DNA from: Bacteroidota bacterium
GTDB lineage: Bacteria > Bacteroidota > Bacteroidia > Chitinophagales > LD1
NCBI GenBank assembly: GCA_947479455.1
Contig: CANJZE010000028.1
Coordinates: forward strand, 1-40,147
Reading direction: 5' to 3'
DNA length: 40,147 nt
Positions 1-8,735 of this stretch are shown in pieces. The notes beneath the pieces were generated by a model. It had not been told where the DNA came from and made no database searches. It saw nothing but the letters and a program-made list of their open reading frames with translations. Numbering within the stretch: position 1 is the first letter of the stretch; each line of letters begins with the position of its first letter. Both the position numbers and the translations under genes were made by a program.

Positions 1-102
1 AATGCCGTCTTTACCCTCTAACTTTTTGCCTGAACGTAATTGTTCAATGGCATCTGATTCAAACTTCTTGAAGTCGAATCCTTCTTTGTTTTTTTCTTCC
101 AT
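1..102 (-). CDS. IS256-family transposase, N-terminus (partial, cut by window edge)
   Basis: Only the first 34 codons are in the window. They start at the ATG at 102 and read leftward off the edge. The peptide begins MEEKNKEGFDFKKFESDAIE and continues QLRSGKKLEGKDGI. From memory this matches the opening of Bacteroidota IS256 (Mutator-type) transposases, in which a short 'DF..F..EAL.QL..GK.L.GKDG' lead precedes the catalytic DDE core. The core itself is not visible, so activity cannot be judged. The gene points away from the porP/sprF-like gene, whose stop codon lies about 120 nt to the right. The family call rests on recall of a short N-terminal signature and is fairly but not fully secure. 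Confidence 0.6.
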   Translation of the reverse strand, partial: MEEKNKEGFDFKKFESDAIEQLRSGKKLEGKDGI

Positions 103-147
103 GCTGTATCAAATTTAATTTTTGACACAGTTTGTTGAACAGACTCC
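103..147 (-). mobile_element. Probable terminal region of the IS256-like element
   Basis: The 45 nt upstream of the transposase start contain no gene. Read on the minus strand they begin GGAGTCTGTTCAACAAACTG and run to the ATG. A short leader ending in a 20-30 nt terminal inverted repeat is what IS256-type elements have. I therefore place the element boundary near 147, just before a wordy AT-rich repeat. The other end and any target duplication lie outside the window, so the exact end is inferred. Confidence 0.4.
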
Positions 148-151
148 TACT

Positions 152-195
152 TTGTAATTCGTAATTCGTATTTCGCACTTCGTAATTCGTACTTT
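152..195. repeat. Degenerate short-period repeat (TTCGTAA words)
   Basis: Variants of the word TTCGTAAT/TTCGCACT follow one another with a period of 7-9 nt between the IS end and the porP/sprF-like stop codon. No coding potential is apparent. It is one of several such word repeats in this window. Confidence 0.7.
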
Positions 196-220
196 AGCTT
201 TCAACAGCTGCGCTAAAATA

Positions 221-1279
221 CTACCACATTCTAGGGCAATGACCCGGTCTTGCCACTTTCTTAAACGAGCCCTGATACATTAATGATAACTCGGGAGCAC
301 CCACTGTTTTAGAAGCAGGCACCAGTTTCGAAATATTGATATCGTAACTAAAGCCCATGGTAAAGCCTTTTACATCTAAACGAGTGCTAAGAATAACTGC
401 ATCTAGCAAGCCGCGGTATTGTGCACCGAAATAAAGGGCGGTGTTACCTGTTTTAATATTTCCGAGCGCAGTGCGAACGTGGCAACCCAAATTAAATTCA
501 TAAGCACCACCTTGATACAACACTAAGAAGTTAGGCATTACCGCCACGCGGTCCCCGGCAGGTATTGATGCACCACCATGCACTGTAATTTTCATAGCCA
601 ATCGTTGAACCCCTAAACCATTGCGGTCAATGCCGCTTGGTTGAAATGAAATTTTAGGTTGATTCAAATGGTTGATTCCAAAACCGAGAAAGATGTTTGT
701 TCCGCGGTGAAACATACCGCTATAGAGCAAACCAAACCCTGCATCGCCAAACATTACTTTAGTTCTTCCAAAAGTTTCACGCGCGCCATTTGGGTCTACG
801 GTGCCTGTAGTAGAATTCCACTGCGAATCAAAAATAGCTCTTGACGGGTCAATGGTGCGAATGTTGAAACCTCCCTGTAAACCCGCAGAAATTTGTTGCG
901 TTCCGCGATGATTCAACATAATGTGATAAGCAAAAGTGAGGTCAACGCGATTGGCGTTAAGATGAATATCACCCGCTTGGTCGCAGTTGAACGAAAGACC
1001 CAAACCCGCAAAGCTGTTATACTTGGTTACTTTACCAATGGCTACATCTGCTCCACCTGCAAACGAACGGTAGGTATTGTTTTTAGAAACCGTCATCCAC
1101 TGTGTACGGAAGTTAGCATACACTCGGTAGTCACCGGCATTCAAACCGGCTAAAGCAGGATTGAGCAACATAGGCGAGTTGTTATACTGCGTGTAGTGCG
1201 GGTCCTGCGCCACGGTTTTAGCCACCATCAATGTAGCTAAACCGAGTACCGTAATTATTCTTTGTAAAATCTTTTTCAT
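221..1279 (-). CDS. PorP/SprF family type IX secretion system membrane protein
   Basis: The 352-aa product starts with a signal peptide (MKKILQRIITVLGLATLMVA, cleavage probably after the Ala-Gln of TVAQ). It continues directly into the family hallmark QDPHYTQYNNSPMLLNPALAG, seen near residues 25-45. The rest alternates short beta-strands with glycine-rich turns, as expected of an outer-membrane beta-barrel. The family includes PorP (T9SS component) and SprF (needed to export the SprB adhesin). Paralogues usually lie next to the giant cargo protein they serve. Here the gene is third in a minus-strand series after a PKD/type B sorting-domain protein and an XRE regulator, so it is probably the dedicated anchor for that PKD protein. 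The length is typical. The ATG at 1279 is followed at once by a good signal peptide. Confidence 0.92.
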   Translation of the reverse strand: MKKILQRIITVLGLATLMVAKTVAQDPHYTQYNNSPMLLNPALAGLNAGDYRVYANFRTQWMTVSKNNTYRSFAGGADVAIGKVTKYNSFAGLGLSFNCDQAGDIHLNANRVDLTFAYHIMLNHRGTQQISAGLQGGFNIRTIDPSRAIFDSQWNSTTGTVDPNGARETFGRTKVMFGDAGFGLLYSGMFHRGTNIFLGFGINHLNQPKISFQPSGIDRNGLGVQRLAMKITVHGGASIPAGDRVAVMPNFLVLYQGGAYEFNLGCHVRTALGNIKTGNTALYFGAQYRGLLDAVILSTRLDVKGFTMGFSYDINISKLVPASKTVGAPELSLMYQGSFKKVARPGHCPRMW

Positions 1280-1311
1280 GATTATTCTTTTGTAATAAGG
1301 GCTTTTGGCTG

Positions 1312-1349
1312 TTCACCATTCACCATTCACTATTTACTATTCACCATTG
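1312..1349. repeat. Degenerate short-period repeat (TTCACCA words)
   Basis: The spacer between the XRE gene and the porP/sprF-like gene is largely made of variants of TTCACCAT and TTCACTAT/TTTACTAT, with a period of 7-8 nt. It lies inside what looks like an operon, so it would be transcribed into the intercistronic RNA. Confidence 0.7.
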
Positions 1350-1350
1350 C

Positions 1351-1710
1351 TTACGCTGCCGAACTACCTTCAAAAGGTCTTTTGTTCATGGTGTTTTCTT
1401 TCATCAGCAATTCTTCGTAAACGCTCAGTCGGTTAGTGAGTTTTTTATACTCATCAACCACCTGCGAAAAGTTGATGCGGTCAAAAATGAGTAGGTTCTC
1501 ATCGTTTACCGGAATATCGAATGCCAGCAGAAATGAAATTTCAATTTTCATGACATCGCAATAACGTTGCATGGTATCCATTTTCACATTGCCCGCTCTT
1601 GTTTCAAGGCAACTGTATGCCTGCTGAGTAATGTTCATTTCCTGCGCCACGGCCGATTGTTTCATGCCGCGGTATTCGCGAATTTTTCTAAGTCTGGTAG
1701 CTAAGCTCAT
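1351..1710 (-). CDS. XRE-type helix-turn-helix transcriptional regulator
   Basis: The protein has 119 aa. Residues about 5-62 form a complete HTH_3/XRE DNA-binding domain: 'LRKIREYRGMKQSAVAQEM' is helices 1-2, 'TQQAYSCLETR' is the recognition helix region, followed by 'MDTMQRYCDVMKI'. The remaining ~50 residues are predicted helical (VVDEYKKLTNRLSVYEELL) and may dimerise. It has no sensor domain. It lies between the PKD surface protein (54 nt upstream) and the PorP/SprF gene (71 nt downstream), all on the same strand. It therefore probably belongs to that operon and may control it, though the sequence does not show its target. The ATG at 1710 is the natural start. Confidence 0.88.
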   Translation of the reverse strand: MSLATRLRKIREYRGMKQSAVAQEMNITQQAYSCLETRAGNVKMDTMQRYCDVMKIEISFLLAFDIPVNDENLLIFDRINFSQVVDEYKKLTNRLSVYEELLMKENTMNKRPFEGSSAA

Positions 1711-1764
1711 AAGTACTGGTTTTAATGATTGATTTATTGATTGTTTAATTAGTGACGTTTTGTT

Positions 1765-4700
1765 TTATCTGATAAGGGCAATGTTTCCGCTCTTGATTAC
1801 ATCGTATCCGTTTTCGCATTTGCCTTCGGCTACATAAGTGTAAACCGAAGAAGCTACTGATAAGCCTGCTGAGTTTCCATCCCAACCTTCATTTATGTTT
1901 TTGGTTTCAAAAACTATCTTGCCCCATTGGTCAAACACGCGTAGAAAAGTAAGTGTGCTCAGTGCTCTTGAATGAACCAGGAACCTATCGTTGATGCCAT
2001 CGCCATTTGGTGTAAAGGTGTTAGGTATAAAGAGCGACTCGGGGTCGCAGTTGATAACTTCAATGTTTAAGGAATCGCTTGCCGAGCAACCTGCATCGGT
2101 AGTTCCGGTTACATAAACTGTTTGTGTATGTCGTGGATATACTTGCGCATCTTGACAAGTGTGGCAGTTCACAGAATCAATAGCTTGCCATACGTAACTC
2201 AAATTGAAAGTAGAAGAAGCATGCACACCTACTTCGGCACCGGGTGTAGTTAATGAATCGCCCGAAGCCTGAATATCGGGCGGGTTATTTACAGTTACGG
2301 TTACAGCCGCAGTATCTGAACCGCAATTACCCGCTGCTGCGCGCACAATAAAGTGTGTAGTAAACGGAATGTAATGTGCCGAAGGATTTGAAGATGTAGG
2401 TGAATTGAGATAGAAGGCTGGGGTCCATTGGTAACTCACCGGAATTGAATCAGGTATTTGTGCAATAGAAGCGGAAAGCTGAATAGAATCACCAATGCAA
2501 ATAGCAAAGTCTGGTGTTACTGATAAGTCAAGCTTGTCAATTACGTTTATTTGAATTTGTGTACTTCTTCTGCAACCTGCAACGGAAACGCCCGATACAT
2601 AATAGGTCATTGAACTATCGGCCGTAGCTATAGGATGAATAGCTGTTGAATCGTTCAGGAAAGTAGAAGGTGTCCAATACATCATGTCGGCAGTTCCCGC
2701 ATTTAAAACTACTGGTGTGTGTTTGCAAACGGTAATCGTATCTGGATTGTCAATGAAGCCCGCCATTTTTTCTACATGAACCCGCATAGTGTCAACTACT
2801 GAACAACCGTAAGCGTTTGATGCAGAAACACGGTAATCAATATTGTCGGTAGCATTAATATTTACCGTAGCGCAAACGTGGCAACTCAAATAAGTTGCCG
2901 GAGTCCATTCATAATTATCGGCACCCAAAGCCATAGCAATTGGAGTTCCTTCACATACAGTTGTATCGGGCAAATTAAGAACTGGCGATGGACGGGTTAT
3001 TATACCGGGCTGTATAAACGGTACGGCACAACCCACGTGGTCAACCAAAATAAGCTTCGGATTAAAAGAATCTATTCGTGTGTATGTATGTGTAAAATGA
3101 GTAGAGTCAGAAATTAAGGTTCCATCACCCAAATCGCACCACATAGCAAAGGTGTTACTCGAAGGATTTGCTGTAAAATCAACTGTAAGAGGCAAACATC
3201 CTCCGGTAGAACTTACAGTGAACACACCACTTGGACCTTCGAGGTTAATGAGATCCACATAAGTCATGGTATCTTTGCAACCACTGCTGGTAGTGCCTAT
3301 CAAGGTAACGGTATAAAGGCCGGGTAAAAAATAAACGTGTGTTGGGCGAGCAGCTGTATCTGTTTTTCCATCACCAAAATCCCAAAGGAATTTCATTCCG
3401 GTGCGGTCTGCCACGCTGTTGAACACAGCTACAAACGGTGGACAAGGTGAATACGTTTGGTTCACACTAAAATCTATTTGAGGACTAACGATATGGACAT
3501 AATTTATTCTTGAAACAGTGCTGTCGCATCCAGAAGCATTGGTAGCCGTGAGCGTAACACTGTAATAACCATCGGCTAAAAAGTTATGCAAAGGATTTAC
3601 ATCGGTGCTGGTAGTGCCATCACTAAAGTGCCATAAATAAGTTGATGCTCCCGTTGATTGATTATGAAAACGCACAGGACCACCTACACAACCCAGTGTA
3701 TCTGCCTTAAATTTTGCTTTAGGCATCTGACTGCTTACTGCTACCGGTAAAGATACAGGTATAGCACAACCACTAGGGTCTGTTGCAGTTAGTGTAACGT
3801 TGAAATTGCCATTAGTATAATATACATGGGTTGGGTCAACATCGGTTGATGTGGTGCCGTCACCAAATGTCCAGCTATAGGTTACACCGCTGCCTACGGT
3901 AGTATTATCAAAAATTACTACCGAAGTATCGCCACAACCGGCAGCCGGTACAGTAACAGTAAATGTAGGAACCACACCCTGTCGAATGGTTATATAAAGT
4001 AACTTCACAATGGTGTCGCGACACAAGCCACTAACTATATTAATCATGGTTACGGTGTAAACTCCCGGTGTTAAGTAAATTTTAGAGGGGCTTGCAGCGG
4101 TAGCGGTGGTGCCATCACCAAAATCCCATTTACAACCACCTACAAAGTTCGAAAGGTTGTCAAAGTTTATGGTTTCTCCGGTGCACGCATTTGTTTTATC
4201 AGCAATAAAGTCAGAACTAAGATCGGTTACACTTACGCGGTGTTTTACGGAATCAACACAACCGTTTGAGGATGTTACAACTAGCCACACATTCTGTTGT
4301 TGTTGCACATAAGTATGCGTAGGATTTTGTATGGTCGAGGTAACAGCGCTATCTAATTCCCAACGGTAAGTTAATCCTGTACCGGTCGATGTATTTGTAA
4401 AAGTTACGAGTTGGCTATAGTTGCAACTGGTGCTTGGCGATGCGCTGAATGCCGCATTTGGCTGTTGCAAAATTTGAATGTACCCGTGTTTGGTTAAGTT
4501 GGCTACACAGTTGTTCGAATCTTGTACTACTAAGGTAATGTCATATGCGCCTGTTTGGTTGTACACATAAAAAGTAGAATCGCCACTGCGAGCAATTCCG
4601 TTACCTAAATCCCAGGCGTAATCGGTTATACCGGCATCGCCTAAAGTAATATCACTATAAAGATTGACTGAATCGCCTGCGCAAACATCTATATCGGCTG

Positions 4701-5016
4701 CGGTAAAATTTACTACCGGCAAACGAAAAACAGTAACTGTTTTGGTGATTGAATCTGTTTCTAATCCATCGGTAACTACCAGCTTTACTTGATATATACC
4801 TGGGTTTTGAAAAATAGCGGAAGGTGTGCCTAGCACAGAATAATTTCCATTATCAAAACTCCAACGCAAGTTCAAACCGGCCGGAAGAGAAGTATTGGTG
4901 AAATTGACAAGCAAAGGTGGACAACCCGAAAATTTATCGGCTGTGAAGTCGGCATGAACTAAAGCCATTGACCGCAAACCCAAACACAATAAAATAGAAA
5001 GTATAAAAATCCTCAT
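1765..5016 (-). CDS. Giant PKD/Ig-repeat surface protein with T9SS type B (gliding-motility C-terminal) sorting domain
   Basis: The 1083-aa secreted protein has a signal peptide at about 1-20 (MRIFILSILLCLGLRSMALV). I count eight successive PKD domains from about residue 22 to 680. Most keep the Gly-Asp-Gly turn (WDFGDGTT, WTFGDGTT, WDFGDGKT) and a paired cysteine. They are followed by four Ig-like modules with Cys at both ends, two of which contain CxxC (CHVC, CHTC). The last ~90 residues are the CHU_C type B sorting domain, marked by IPNTFTPNGDGINDRF, the strand FDQWGKIVFE and the ending NIALIR. That domain directs export by the T9SS and surface attachment. The protein resembles SprB-like adhesins in design but is smaller. 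The PorP/SprF-family gene two genes downstream is its likely export partner. The substrate or ligand is unknown. Confidence 0.9.
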   Translation of the reverse strand: MRIFILSILLCLGLRSMALVHADFTADKFSGCPPLLVNFTNTSLPAGLNLRWSFDNGNYSVLGTPSAIFQNPGIYQVKLVVTDGLETDSITKTVTVFRLPVVNFTAADIDVCAGDSVNLYSDITLGDAGITDYAWDLGNGIARSGDSTFYVYNQTGAYDITLVVQDSNNCVANLTKHGYIQILQQPNAAFSASPSTSCNYSQLVTFTNTSTGTGLTYRWELDSAVTSTIQNPTHTYVQQQQNVWLVVTSSNGCVDSVKHRVSVTDLSSDFIADKTNACTGETINFDNLSNFVGGCKWDFGDGTTATAASPSKIYLTPGVYTVTMINIVSGLCRDTIVKLLYITIRQGVVPTFTVTVPAAGCGDTSVVIFDNTTVGSGVTYSWTFGDGTTSTDVDPTHVYYTNGNFNVTLTATDPSGCAIPVSLPVAVSSQMPKAKFKADTLGCVGGPVRFHNQSTGASTYLWHFSDGTTSTDVNPLHNFLADGYYSVTLTATNASGCDSTVSRINYVHIVSPQIDFSVNQTYSPCPPFVAVFNSVADRTGMKFLWDFGDGKTDTAARPTHVYFLPGLYTVTLIGTTSSGCKDTMTYVDLINLEGPSGVFTVSSTGGCLPLTVDFTANPSSNTFAMWCDLGDGTLISDSTHFTHTYTRIDSFNPKLILVDHVGCAVPFIQPGIITRPSPVLNLPDTTVCEGTPIAMALGADNYEWTPATYLSCHVCATVNINATDNIDYRVSASNAYGCSVVDTMRVHVEKMAGFIDNPDTITVCKHTPVVLNAGTADMMYWTPSTFLNDSTAIHPIATADSSMTYYVSGVSVAGCRRSTQIQINVIDKLDLSVTPDFAICIGDSIQLSASIAQIPDSIPVSYQWTPAFYLNSPTSSNPSAHYIPFTTHFIVRAAAGNCGSDTAAVTVTVNNPPDIQASGDSLTTPGAEVGVHASSTFNLSYVWQAIDSVNCHTCQDAQVYPRHTQTVYVTGTTDAGCSASDSLNIEVINCDPESLFIPNTFTPNGDGINDRFLVHSRALSTLTFLRVFDQWGKIVFETKNINEGWDGNSAGLSVASSVYTYVAEGKCENGYDVIKSGNIALIR

Positions 5017-5398
5017 GGCGTAATTTTGAAATAGGTTTACGCCAATGAATTTTTGCTGTCTGTGATTTATTAGAGTTTACTACAACATGTGTGTGCATGG
5101 TTAAAACAATAAACTTTTTGCTTACAACTTTAAGGTTGTATTCAAGCGGGTTCAAACTGTTTATCACGTTTTATAACCTTTCGAAGTACTGGGTTGGTAC
5201 TTTGTTTCACAACACAACTGATGTAGAAAAAGCGGAGGAGGTGACGAAGTGACGGGGTAACGAAATGACGAAGGGAGAACGAAACCTAGAAATCGGAAGA
5301 TTCCATCATTCCATTTTTCCATCAGCCCTCGTTCTATAAATAGATGTGATTAGTGCTGAATATTTGCAATGGATTAGAAGAGAAAGAAAGAATTAATA
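5017..5398. other. 382-nt intergenic region upstream of the PKD-protein gene
   Basis: I see no gene here. The part near 5016 is AT-rich and should hold the promoter of the PKD-protein operon, but no clear TAnnTTTG box was found. A small perfect 6-bp hairpin (AAGTAC 5184-5189 with GTACTT 5197-5202) is present. From 5241 to 5323 the sequence becomes wordy repeats (GTGACGAA variants, then TTCCATCA variants). Confidence 0.6.
5241..5323. repeat. Two adjacent degenerate short-period repeats
   Basis: Positions 5241-5276 are variants of GTGACGAA/GTAACGAA/ATGACGAA. Positions 5301-5323 are variants of TTCCATCA/TTCCATTT. Both have a period of about 8-9 nt, the same style as the other word repeats of the window but built from different words. 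Confidence 0.6.
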
Positions 5399-5713
5399 CT
5401 ACGCCTGAGCAGTAGGACCAAAACTCATAGGTATTACCGGAGCTTCTTTATCGCTAATGGTGCCAAATTGCGATTCGTATTTTTTTACATTATCAATCAT
5501 GGCTTTCATCAAGCGCTTAGCGTGTTCGGGAGTAAGTACCACACGCGATTTTACTTTTGCCTTAGGCACACCGGGCATTACCCGAATAAAATCAATTACA
5601 AACTCTTGTGGTGAATGCGAAATAATTGCGAGGTTAGAGTAAGTCCCTTCTGCAATATCTTCGGGCAATTCAATATTCAATTGATTTTCAGGAGTAGGAT
5701 TTTTATCGGCCAT
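5399..5713 (-). CDS. DUF3467 family protein
   Basis: I take the start at the ATG at 5713 (MADKNPTPENQLNIELPED), giving 104 aa. An upstream in-frame ATG at 5767 would add 18 residues that do not look like the family. The sequence 'EGTYSNLAIISHSPQEFVID' followed by 'FIRVMPGVPKAKVKSRVVLTP' and 'HAKRLMKAMIDNVKKYE' is the signature of DUF3467, a small cytoplasmic protein conserved in Bacteroidota and other bacteria. Its biochemical function is not established. It stands alone, about 250 nt downstream of the histidine kinase gene on the same strand. The family call is confident; no role is proposed. Confidence 0.88.
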   Translation of the reverse strand: MADKNPTPENQLNIELPEDIAEGTYSNLAIISHSPQEFVIDFIRVMPGVPKAKVKSRVVLTPEHAKRLMKAMIDNVKKYESQFGTISDKEAPVIPMSFGPTAQA

Positions 5714-5822
5714 GTTACGTTTGTTTGATGCGAATGTAAAAACCTGTTTGTATTTGTGATGATTCAATTCGTACAGCCCGAAGTCGGAACTCAGATAGAA
5801 CTTACCCTTTAAAGCCTTCTAT

Positions 5823-5915
5823 TTACAAGGAGCTTTCTCTTTTAAATAAGTTCTTGGGTTTCAGATTTAACAGCGCTTCCTTAACCAACTTCACCACATT
5901 TTTCGAATCTTCCAT
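5823..5915 (-). CDS. Possible 30-aa ORF or gene remnant downstream of the histidine kinase
   Basis: An ATG at 5915 opens a 30-codon frame (MEDSKNVVKLVKEALLNLKP then KNLFKRESSL, stop at 5823). It starts 45 nt after the kinase stop on the same strand. The frame is also open for about 10 codons upstream (FSCPLLQGN). It is amphipathic and lysine-rich and could be a short helical peptide or the decayed 3' end of a lost gene. No family was recognised. It is listed because the spacer otherwise has no explanation; confidence is low. Confidence 0.22.
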   Translation of the reverse strand: MEDSKNVVKLVKEALLNLKPKNLFKRESSL

Positions 5916-5960
5916 GTTCCCTTGAAGAAGCGGACATGAAATTAATTGGATGAAAAAATT

Positions 5961-8483
5961 CTAGCTCACTGCTTTCTTAGGCAAGGTAAAATGGAAAGTG
6001 CTTCCTTTCCCTTTTTCAGATATAGCCCAAATTCTTCCGGCATGTTTGTCCATTACTTTTTTGCAAATACCTAAACCAATTCCGGTTCCTTGAAACTCTT
6101 GTTCGGTAGGTAAGCGTTTAAAGATTTTGAAAATAGAATCTGCATCTTTTTGGTCGAAGCCTATTCCATTATCCTTAATGGTAAACTCCCATTCGGTAGG
6201 GTGTTCAATTACGTTTATATCAGCCGTTTTATTTTCGCTCAGGTTATATTTTATACCGTTCTCAATCAGGTTCTGAAATATTTCACCAATCATAACTTCA
6301 TTGCACGAAACCTTTGGCAATGGAGCTACCGTTACGGTGGCATTGTTCTTATCCAAGTGGTCTTTCAACACACCACATACTTTTTGAACCATTACATTAA
6401 AATCCACATCAGGATTAATTACTAAATCCTGTTCCATACGTGCATAGTTGAGAATATCGCCAATGAGCACTGTCATTTTATTGGCACCTTCAATCGAATA
6501 ATCAATAAATTCGTTGGCTTCAGGAGTAAGTGCAGCAGCGTGTTTTTTCTTCAGCAATTGCAGGTACGACACAATTGTTTTAGTGGGTTGTTTCAAATCA
6601 TGACTCACCACATAAGCAAACTCTTCTAACTCTTTGTTCGATAGTTCAAGTTTGCGAGCCTTATTGGCAATTTCGTTTTGTGCTTCCTTCAAATCGGTAA
6701 TATCTCTCATAATTACGAGGTATTCATTTGCTTTGAAAGGAGCTATAATAACTTTGAAATACTTATCCTTCTTAATGGTAGTATCATAAAATTCAAAACC
6801 CGAAGGCATGTCGTTATCAATTACAAAGTCTAATGCATTGGAAAAAAGTTGAGCCGTTTCAGCAGGTAAAACTTCATGAAAAGTTTTGTCCATCAAATCG
6901 TAATCGGGAATGTAAGGTTCCAGTGATGAATAGTTATTGCTTCCCGAAAACTGCGATTTTTTATTAACGATGTACAACCAATCGGGCAGAGCGCGCAAGA
7001 TAAACTCGTTAGTCAATTGCAACTCATGCAATTTCATTTCGGTGCGCAAGCGCGAAAAAGCGCTGGCAATCATGTTACCTACTAAGCCAAAGAAACTGCG
7101 TTGAATGTGGTTTACGTTCTCATCGAAAATAAAAATGACAAAGCCGTTTACGTTGTTTCCGCTCTGCAACGGAATGAGGTAAAACATTTTTCCGCTCAAC
7201 GTTTCGTTAGGTATAATTTGTATTTGATGAAGCTGAGGAGTAGGAATAAAATTTCCATGTGAAGACTGGCTGCCTCTCATGCTGCGCAAAAATACGAGCA
7301 GTTGTTGATTTATTTTTACAACTAAATTAAATTGCGAATTCAGTTTTTCTTCCGGGTTTGCAAACCACTGGTTAGTAGAACGGAACTCATCTTGCAGTTT
7401 ACCATGCATACGATAAACTAATACCCCTTCTGCTTTCAACATACGCCCGAACTCGCCCAATGCCGTATCAATGTTCTGTTGAATTTCTGAACGCTCTACG
7501 TTGATGAACTGATTAGAGTGTTTAATCAACATTTCTTCCACTTTCATTTGCTGTTGAATCTCAGCTTCCAACATTTTACGCGTTTCAATATCACGCGTTT
7601 CAGTAAAAATTAACTTGGTATTAGAGTTGGGGTCTGGTTTAAACAAACTAAAAATACTTTCAACCCAAAGGTAATTGCCTCCCTTTACATTAATTCTGTA
7701 CTCCACACTTTGTCTTCCGTCTTCTTGTTCTTTAAGTTGATTGATAACTGTTGAAACCGCTTCCTTATCCAAATCAGCCACAACGCTTAAAAAATTCTTT
7801 CCTTGTAATTCGGCAAATGTATAACCCGAAATATCGAGCACAGCAGGATTGAGATAAATAAAATCCAAGTTTAAATTGATTACGCTTTGTATATCGCGGG
7901 CATTTTCGCTCAAAGATTTAAATTGAAGACTACTTCCTCCTGTTACCTGCGTCAATTGAAGCCGTTGGGTACCCACCAAAAAGTTTCCTATCAACACTAA
8001 CGAAAACATCAATTGCTGTAAAGGGTCTAACAACATAGGGTGATTGTTCAAAAACAACAAGACTATGCCTACATAAAACCCAACTTCAAGCAGGGTATAT
8101 AAAATTAGTTGTTTGCGGTTGTCCACCATTTGGCTGGTGACAATGAAAACCGCATAACTGAACATAAGGTAGAACGCTTGCTCCTCTGTTGTAGAAGCGG
8201 TTTTAGTACCATACACATAAATAACATGGGCATTTATAATAACCACTACCGCTTTAAAAAAATCGGGCGTAAATCTTTTCCATTTGGTTACAGAAACTAC
8301 AATAACCAGTATGCAAAGTATAATTGCGGTTACCCAAATGGCTGGTGGGTCGTGGTCTTTGGTATCGGTAAACCAATATTCAATAATGTTGCCCGCCACA
8401 TACATGGTTAAGGCAAGTCCAGAAATCATTTTCTCTTTCCAGTAGGAAGCTCCGCTAAAAATGGTTGAAATTTTTTTCAGCAC
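5961..8483 (-). CDS. Membrane-bound PAS-domain sensor histidine kinase
   Basis: The protein has 840 aa. The first ~175 residues contain about six hydrophobic segments and form an integral membrane sensor or anchor. A PAS/PAC domain follows (about 187-310, with YLNPAVLDISGYTFAEL and GNYLWVES). Next come a coiled coil, a GAF-like stretch (about 320-480), and a second PAS-like domain with PAC (about 490-600, ending YLVIMRDITDLKEAQ). The kinase core has the H-box FAYVVSHDLKQP with phospho-acceptor His628, N-box NLIENGIKY, and G-boxes DNGIGF and GTGIGLGI. There is no receiver domain and no adjacent response regulator, so it is probably an orphan kinase signalling in trans. The annotated start is GTG at 8483; an ATG 18 codons in (8429) is an alternative. 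A TATTTTTG box at 8522-8515 suits the GTG start. Confidence 0.9.
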   Translation of the reverse strand: MLKKISTIFSGASYWKEKMISGLALTMYVAGNIIEYWFTDTKDHDPPAIWVTAIILCILVIVVSVTKWKRFTPDFFKAVVVIINAHVIYVYGTKTASTTEEQAFYLMFSYAVFIVTSQMVDNRKQLILYTLLEVGFYVGIVLLFLNNHPMLLDPLQQLMFSLVLIGNFLVGTQRLQLTQVTGGSSLQFKSLSENARDIQSVINLNLDFIYLNPAVLDISGYTFAELQGKNFLSVVADLDKEAVSTVINQLKEQEDGRQSVEYRINVKGGNYLWVESIFSLFKPDPNSNTKLIFTETRDIETRKMLEAEIQQQMKVEEMLIKHSNQFINVERSEIQQNIDTALGEFGRMLKAEGVLVYRMHGKLQDEFRSTNQWFANPEEKLNSQFNLVVKINQQLLVFLRSMRGSQSSHGNFIPTPQLHQIQIIPNETLSGKMFYLIPLQSGNNVNGFVIFIFDENVNHIQRSFFGLVGNMIASAFSRLRTEMKLHELQLTNEFILRALPDWLYIVNKKSQFSGSNNYSSLEPYIPDYDLMDKTFHEVLPAETAQLFSNALDFVIDNDMPSGFEFYDTTIKKDKYFKVIIAPFKANEYLVIMRDITDLKEAQNEIANKARKLELSNKELEEFAYVVSHDLKQPTKTIVSYLQLLKKKHAAALTPEANEFIDYSIEGANKMTVLIGDILNYARMEQDLVINPDVDFNVMVQKVCGVLKDHLDKNNATVTVAPLPKVSCNEVMIGEIFQNLIENGIKYNLSENKTADINVIEHPTEWEFTIKDNGIGFDQKDADSIFKIFKRLPTEQEFQGTGIGLGICKKVMDKHAGRIWAISEKGKGSTFHFTLPKKAVS

Positions 8484-8514
8484 AGTAAAATATGTGGGTT
8501 CATTTTTATTGTTT

Positions 8515-8522
8515 CAAAAATA
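8515..8522 (-). promoter_or_regulatory. Bacteroidota -7 box candidate for the histidine kinase
   Basis: On the minus strand the octamer reads TATTTTTG, a full match to TAnnTTTG. It lies 31 nt before the GTG start. No good TTTG is found 19 nt further upstream, so only half of the promoter is supported. Confidence 0.4.
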
Positions 8523-8735
8523 CGAGCAATGAAACCGTAGAGGAATATTGTTCCAATTATTTTTGCACCATACCCTTGCTTTAGTGTACTATGTAAACCA
8601 CTACACTGGTAAAAATGATTCACTGTCTACTCCATATTTCACACTACACAAGAAAGTGTTTGTAACAAACAGATTTTTCGATGATGAAAGTCTAATTTTA
8701 AACCCTGTCATTTGCTGTCCTAAAATCCCCTGACT

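Noticed and set aside
8548-8733. 61-codon + frame just before the PLP enzyme gene
   Set aside because: Low-complexity, no family resemblance, and it occupies the divergent promoter region of the histidine kinase and PLP enzyme genes.
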